DNA from: DSXF01 sp964387495
Lineage (GTDB): Bacteria > Chloroflexota > Anaerolineae > Anaerolineales > Villigracilaceae
Reading direction: 5' to 3'
Length of the DNA: 15,521 nt
Assembly: GCA_964387495.1 (NCBI GenBank)
Contig: CAYLXB010000076.1
Coordinates: 1-15,521 of the forward strand
The number at the start of each line of letters is the position of its first letter. The stretch's first letter is position 1. The translations under genes and the position numbers were made by a program. The notes under the pieces were generated by a model. It was not told the DNA's origin and searched no databases. It saw nothing but the letters and a program-made list of their open reading frames with translations. Positions 12,929 through 15,521 of the stretch are shown here, one piece after another.

Positions 12929-13767
12929 TCCGGGAATTGGTTGGGGTCGAGCCGGATCTGTTCGGCGAAAGACAACACGGCCTGGCGGACGCGGGGGAAG
13001 GCGGGGCCGGCGGGGAAGGGCAGGTCGTGGCCGGCCTGGAGGCTGAGGAGGGTTGGTTTGACAGGGAGGCGGGCGGCCAGGCGGCGGGTGAGGGCGGGGC
13101 GGACGGTTTCGTCCTGGAGGCCCTGGATGAGCAGGGTGGGGCAGGCCACGTGCGGGGCGGCGCGGTAACCCAGCTGCCCGGCGGTGCGCATGGCGTCGAA
13201 GATGCTGAGTGGGACGGTGAAGTTCTGGATGGCGAGGCGGACCGCGGGGTCGTCCAGGTCGGCGCCGGGGACGAATTTTTGCAGTTCGGCCCGAATGTGG
13301 GGGGCGGTGAGGTCGACGCGCTGGAGGCGGAAGGGTTGGACGGTGGGGATGAGGGTTTTGAGTACCGGGATCAGGGGCCAGAGCGGGCCGGGGACTTTCC
13401 AGAAGGGGGCGAGCAGGACTAGGCCGTCCGGCTGCGAGCGGGCGGCGGCGGCCAGGCAGAGGGCGGCGCCCATGGAGTGGCCGAGCAGGAGCAGGGGGGC
13501 ATGCTCCCGGCGCAAGGCGGCCAGGGCGTCGAGGATGGCAGAGAGCCAGTCGTCAGCGGTGCGCTGCGGGAGGCTGTCGAGGTCGGGGCCAAAGCCGGGG
13601 AGCAGGAGGCCGCGGCAGGTCCAGCCGGAGGCGTGCAGGGCTTCGGCGAGGGGGCGCATTTCGCGGGGCGTGCCGGGGAAGCCGTGGACGAGCAGGGCGG
13701 CCGGGGGGCCGCCGGGCAGGCTGAAATCGGCGTATTCGGGGGCAGCAAAGGGGTTGAAGGGGAGCAT
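12919..13767 (-). CDS. Alpha/beta-hydrolase (esterase/lipase-like)
   Basis: A 282-residue cytoplasmic alpha/beta hydrolase. The oxyanion-side motif is LLVHGFPGTP (26-35), the nucleophile elbow is GHSMG (Ser98), and the likely acid and base are Asp219 in QGLQDE and His247 in QAGHDL. A variable cap region lies at about 121-195. The design matches carboxylesterases and monoacylglycerol lipases that cleave short- or medium-chain esters; the physiological substrate is unknown. It has no signal peptide. It is the only minus-strand gene in the accessory patch, is extremely GC-rich unlike the orphan it converges with, and overlaps that gene's 3' end by ten bases. A weak GGA seven bases before the ATG is the only ribosome binding site seen. 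Confidence 0.85.
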   Translation of the reverse strand: MLPFNPFAAPEYADFSLPGGPPAALLVHGFPGTPREMRPLAEALHASGWTCRGLLLPGFGPDLDSLPQRTADDWLSAILDALAALRREHAPLLLLGHSMGAALCLAAAARSQPDGLVLLAPFWKVPGPLWPLIPVLKTLIPTVQPFRLQRVDLTAPHIRAELQKFVPGADLDDPAVRLAIQNFTVPLSIFDAMRTAGQLGYRAAPHVACPTLLIQGLQDETVRPALTRRLAARLPVKPTLLSLQAGHDLPFPAGPAFPRVRQAVLSFAEQIRLDPNQFPDYP

Positions 13768-13915
13768 CTGATTCCGGGTTTTCGATTGGCGAATGTGAAG
13801 CTATCTTAAGTCCAAAGGCGGGGTTCGTCAACCGGACAGGGAGATCAATGGGGCCGGGGTCCGGGGATCCAGGAGAGATGCAGAAGGGACAAAGAATGAG
13901 CGGAGGGAAACCTGT

Positions 13916-13923
13916 GCTACAAT
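13916..13923 (+). promoter_or_regulatory. Extended -10 of the pentapeptide-TIR gene
   Basis: TGTGCTACAAT (13913-13923) contains an extended -10 (TGC followed by TACAAT). No good -35 box lies 17 bases upstream. The start would be near 13930, leaving a leader of about 50 bases with GGAGG (13966-13970) eight bases before ATG 13979. The rest of the 13768-13978 gap shows nothing else I can support. Confidence 0.5.
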
Positions 13924-13978
13924 GTTTTCAGCGGCTGGAGGGGTTCCCCTGGCAAAAGATTGGTTGGAGGCGGAGGGT

Positions 13979-14962
13979 ATGGCTGACAAGGGACAACTTG
14001 AAATCCTGAGAAAGGGAGTCATCGTCTGGAATCAATGGCGGGAAGAGAATCCCGGGGTCAGGATCGACCTCCGGGAGGCTGATCTGGTTGCGACCGACCT
14101 CAGGAGCGTCGATCTTCGCAAGGCCGATCTCATCCGGGCCGATCTGCGGGGGGCCAACCTCAAGAGAGCCTTCCTGAGCGAGGCCTGCCTGTGCGGGGCC
14201 AACCTGATCAGTGCAAATTTCAGTTCCGCCAGCCTGGATGGGGCAATGTTTTCGGAGTCCTTGGTGGAGAGTACGGTTTTTGCATCCACCGATCTGAGCA
14301 CCGCCCGCGGGCTCGATGAGGTCGAACACTTTGGTCCCTCCCACATCAGCACCGATACCCTGGTCGAATCCAAGGGCTATATCCCGGATGTTTTTCTGCG
14401 CGGCTGCGGGCTGAGCGACTGGGAGATCGAGGCGGCGAAGTTATACTTGCCGGATCTATCCAGGAAGCAAATTGATGACATCCTGTACCGGGTGCATGAC
14501 CTGCGGGCCGGGCAGGCGCTGCAGATCAATTCGCTGTTCATCTCCTACACGCATAGAGACGGCGCCTTTGTGGACAAGATGGAAAAGCATTTAAACGAAA
14601 AAGGTGTTCGCTTCTGGCGGGATATCCACGATGCAACGTCCGGGCGGTTGGAGAAGGTGGTGGACCGGGCGATGCGCCAGAATCCGACGGTGCTGTTGGT
14701 ACTGTCGGAGAATTCGGTGAAAAGCGATTGGGTGGAGCACGAGGCGCGGCTGGCGCGGGAACTGGGGAAGGAGTTGGGGCGGGATGTACTCTGCCCGGTG
14801 GCGCTGGACGAGGCCTGGAAGGGCTGCCGCTGGCCGGAGAGGCTGCGCGAGCAGATCGAGGAGTATCACATCCTGGATTTTTCGGGATGGCAGGAGGAGG
14901 GGGAATTCGGCAGGATGTTCCGGAAGTTGATCGAGGGGTTGGATTTGTTCTATAAGGAGTAG
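13979..14962 (+). CDS. Pentapeptide-repeat protein fused to a C-terminal TIR domain
   Basis: A 327-residue two-domain protein. Residues about 28-110 are pentapeptide repeats of the A(D/N)Lxx type (ADLVATDLRSVDLRKADLIR, continuing with ADLRGANLKRAFL), which fold as a right-handed quadrilateral helix. A linker (about 118-182) carries FLRGCGLSDWEIEAA and KQIDDILYRVHDLRAGQ. A TIR domain follows (about 184-305) with FISYTHRDG (187-195) and SENSVKSDWVEHE (243-255). Glu255 stands where NAD-cleaving TIR proteins keep the catalytic glutamate, so NADase activity in antiphage defence or signalling is plausible but unproven. ATG 13979 has GGAGG eight bases upstream; an in-frame ATG at 13922 lies on the promoter. 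The gene is single, with no obvious partner, and a broken relative lies 2.5 kb upstream. Confidence 0.85.
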   Translation: MADKGQLEILRKGVIVWNQWREENPGVRIDLREADLVATDLRSVDLRKADLIRADLRGANLKRAFLSEACLCGANLISANFSSASLDGAMFSESLVESTVFASTDLSTARGLDEVEHFGPSHISTDTLVESKGYIPDVFLRGCGLSDWEIEAAKLYLPDLSRKQIDDILYRVHDLRAGQALQINSLFISYTHRDGAFVDKMEKHLNEKGVRFWRDIHDATSGRLEKVVDRAMRQNPTVLLVLSENSVKSDWVEHEARLARELGKELGRDVLCPVALDEAWKGCRWPERLREQIEEYHILDFSGWQEEGEFGRMFRKLIEGLDLFYKE

Positions 14963-15180
14963 GTTGGCGGGTATGCCACGCGGAATAGGTTATGGAAATG
15001 AAGGGAGGTTGTGAAAGATGGAGATTGGCGCAGCCGGTATCCGCAGGCTGATGAGGCGGAACTGCGTTATAAACTTGCCTGCCTGCTGTATTGGCGGCTC
15101 GCTGGCCAGCGCACTCCACGGAATGGTACGCACCACCCAGGATGCATGTCAATCTTCACCCAGTGGCAGGTAAAGATTGC
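14963..15180 (+). other. Gap with a possible gene fragment
   Basis: No clear gene is present. One frame starting with GTG at 15011 reads MKDGDWRSRYPQADEAELRY and continues KLACLLYWRLAGQRTPRNG before losing protein character. Those 38 residues have normal codon character and amphipathic spacing and could be a decayed gene or the head of a truncated one. The GGGAGG before the GTG is too close to be an ideal ribosome binding site. From about 15120 the region runs into the hairpin at 15192. I see no promoter or RNA gene. Confidence 0.3.
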
Positions 15181-15191
15181 CTGCCCTGCCG

Positions 15192-15230
15192 CCCAGACTT
15201 CCGAAGTCTTGGAGACTTCGGAAGTCTGGG
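15192..15230. repeat. 18-bp perfect hairpin made of two nested palindromes
   Basis: CCCAGACTTCCGAAGTCT (15192-15209) and AGACTTCGGAAGTCTGGG (15213-15230) are exact complements with the 3-base loop TGG. Each arm itself contains a 15-base palindrome, AGACTTCSGAAGTCT, so the element is also a tandem pair of operator-like sites. It lies between the ppdK terminator and the gap on the TIR side and resembles dispersed palindromic repeat elements. Confidence 0.85.
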
Positions 15231-15239
15231 ATTCAAAAC

Positions 15240-15265
15240 GCCGGGCGGCAGGTCTGCCGCCCGGC
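15240..15265 (-). terminator. Rho-independent terminator of ppdK
   Basis: Read on the minus strand, GCCGGGCGGCAG and CTGCCGCCCGGC form a 12-bp perfect stem around a 2-base loop, followed by GTTTTGAAT. It lies 24 bases after the ppdK stop codon. The T run is short, but the stem is very strong. Confidence 0.7.
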
Positions 15266-15289
15266 GGGGTGGGTGTTCGCCTTCGAGGC

Positions 15290-15521
15290 TTACTTGTCTT
15301 CGGCGATGGCTTTGCCGCTGTACCTGAGGGCCACGTGGGCCGCGGCCAGGCGGGCAATCGGAACGCGGAAGGGGGAGCAGGAGACGTAGTTGTTGCCGAT
15401 GATGTGGCACCACTCGATGGACTCGGGGTCGCCGCCGTGCTCACCGCAGATGCCGACCTCCAGGCTGGGGCGGGTCGTGCGGCCTTCGTTGACGGCCATC
15501 TGCATCAGGCGGCCGACGCCG
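15290..15521 (-). CDS. ppdK: Pyruvate phosphate dikinase, C-terminal end (partial)
   Basis: The last 76 residues of a protein whose start lies beyond the right edge. The motif CGEHGGDPESI is the PEP/pyruvate-site signature of pyruvate phosphate dikinase, with the catalytic cysteine of the C-terminal TIM barrel. It is followed by NNYVSCSPFRVPIARLAAA, the diagnostic end block of the family. The enzyme interconverts pyruvate, ATP and phosphate with PEP, AMP and pyrophosphate in the cytoplasm. The protein ends in KAIAEDK, as full-length members do, so the C-terminus is intact. A terminator follows at 15240-15265. Confidence 0.92.
   Translation of the reverse strand, partial: GVGRLMQMAVNEGRTTRPSLEVGICGEHGGDPESIEWCHIIGNNYVSCSPFRVPIARLAAAHVALRYSGKAIAEDK

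Noticed and set aside
12901..13422. A Gly/Glu-rich plus-strand open frame
   Set aside because: It is antisense to the alpha/beta hydrolase, which has a full catalytic triad on the minus strand; the plus frame is low-complexity.
1..15521. CRISPR arrays, tRNA or rRNA genes, insertion sequences
   Set aside because: No regularly spaced repeats, no cloverleaf or rRNA-like stretches and no transposase or integrase coding region were seen.

Overview
The window is GC-rich and densely coded, with short gaps, frequent stop/start overlaps and intergenic palindromic repeats. The DivIC/FtsB-like gene, leaderless-style promoter, pentapeptide-TIR protein and repeat types suggest a Chloroflexota (Anaerolineae-like) bacterium. 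That placement is inference from style and protein flavour, not from a marker gene.

Layout. (1) 1-3316: a DivIC/FtsB-like division protein with its own terminator, then a tight run of diaminopimelate decarboxylase (lysA), a class I SAM methyltransferase and a cysteine-free Crp/Fnr-family regulator. (2) 3317-9916: a membrane and redox cluster. It holds an 8-TM protein of unknown family, a 7-TM protein, a 12-TM protein with histidines placed as in heme-copper oxidase subunit I but without the usual TM7 His pair, a lipoprotein with an FGE-sulfatase fold lacking the catalytic cysteines, a heme O synthase-like prenyltransferase, a hemerythrin and a second paralogous 7-TM protein. (3) 9917-11347: an MFS transporter behind an array of GTGC/GCAC inverted half-sites. 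(4) 11348-14962: an accessory patch with a deleted remnant of a pentapeptide/TIR gene, a membrane-anchored ankyrin protein, a less GC-rich orphan, an alpha/beta hydrolase on the minus strand and an intact pentapeptide-TIR gene. (5) 14963-15521: a gap with strong hairpins and the C-terminus of pyruvate phosphate dikinase on the minus strand.

How it may work together. Two promoters in region 2 carry 16-bp palindromes fitting TRYGACAWAWGTYRCA. Each is centred about 41.5 bp before the start predicted from its -10 box, the class II activator position of Crp/Fnr proteins, and the regulator is encoded immediately upstream. The simplest model is that this regulator switches on a small respiratory or gas-handling module: heme O synthase supplies heme to the oxidase-like 12-TM protein, the lipoprotein is its exported partner, and hemerythrin handles O2, NO or iron. 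No step has been shown. The most novel part is the 12-TM protein with its lipoprotein and the 7-TM paralogue pair.
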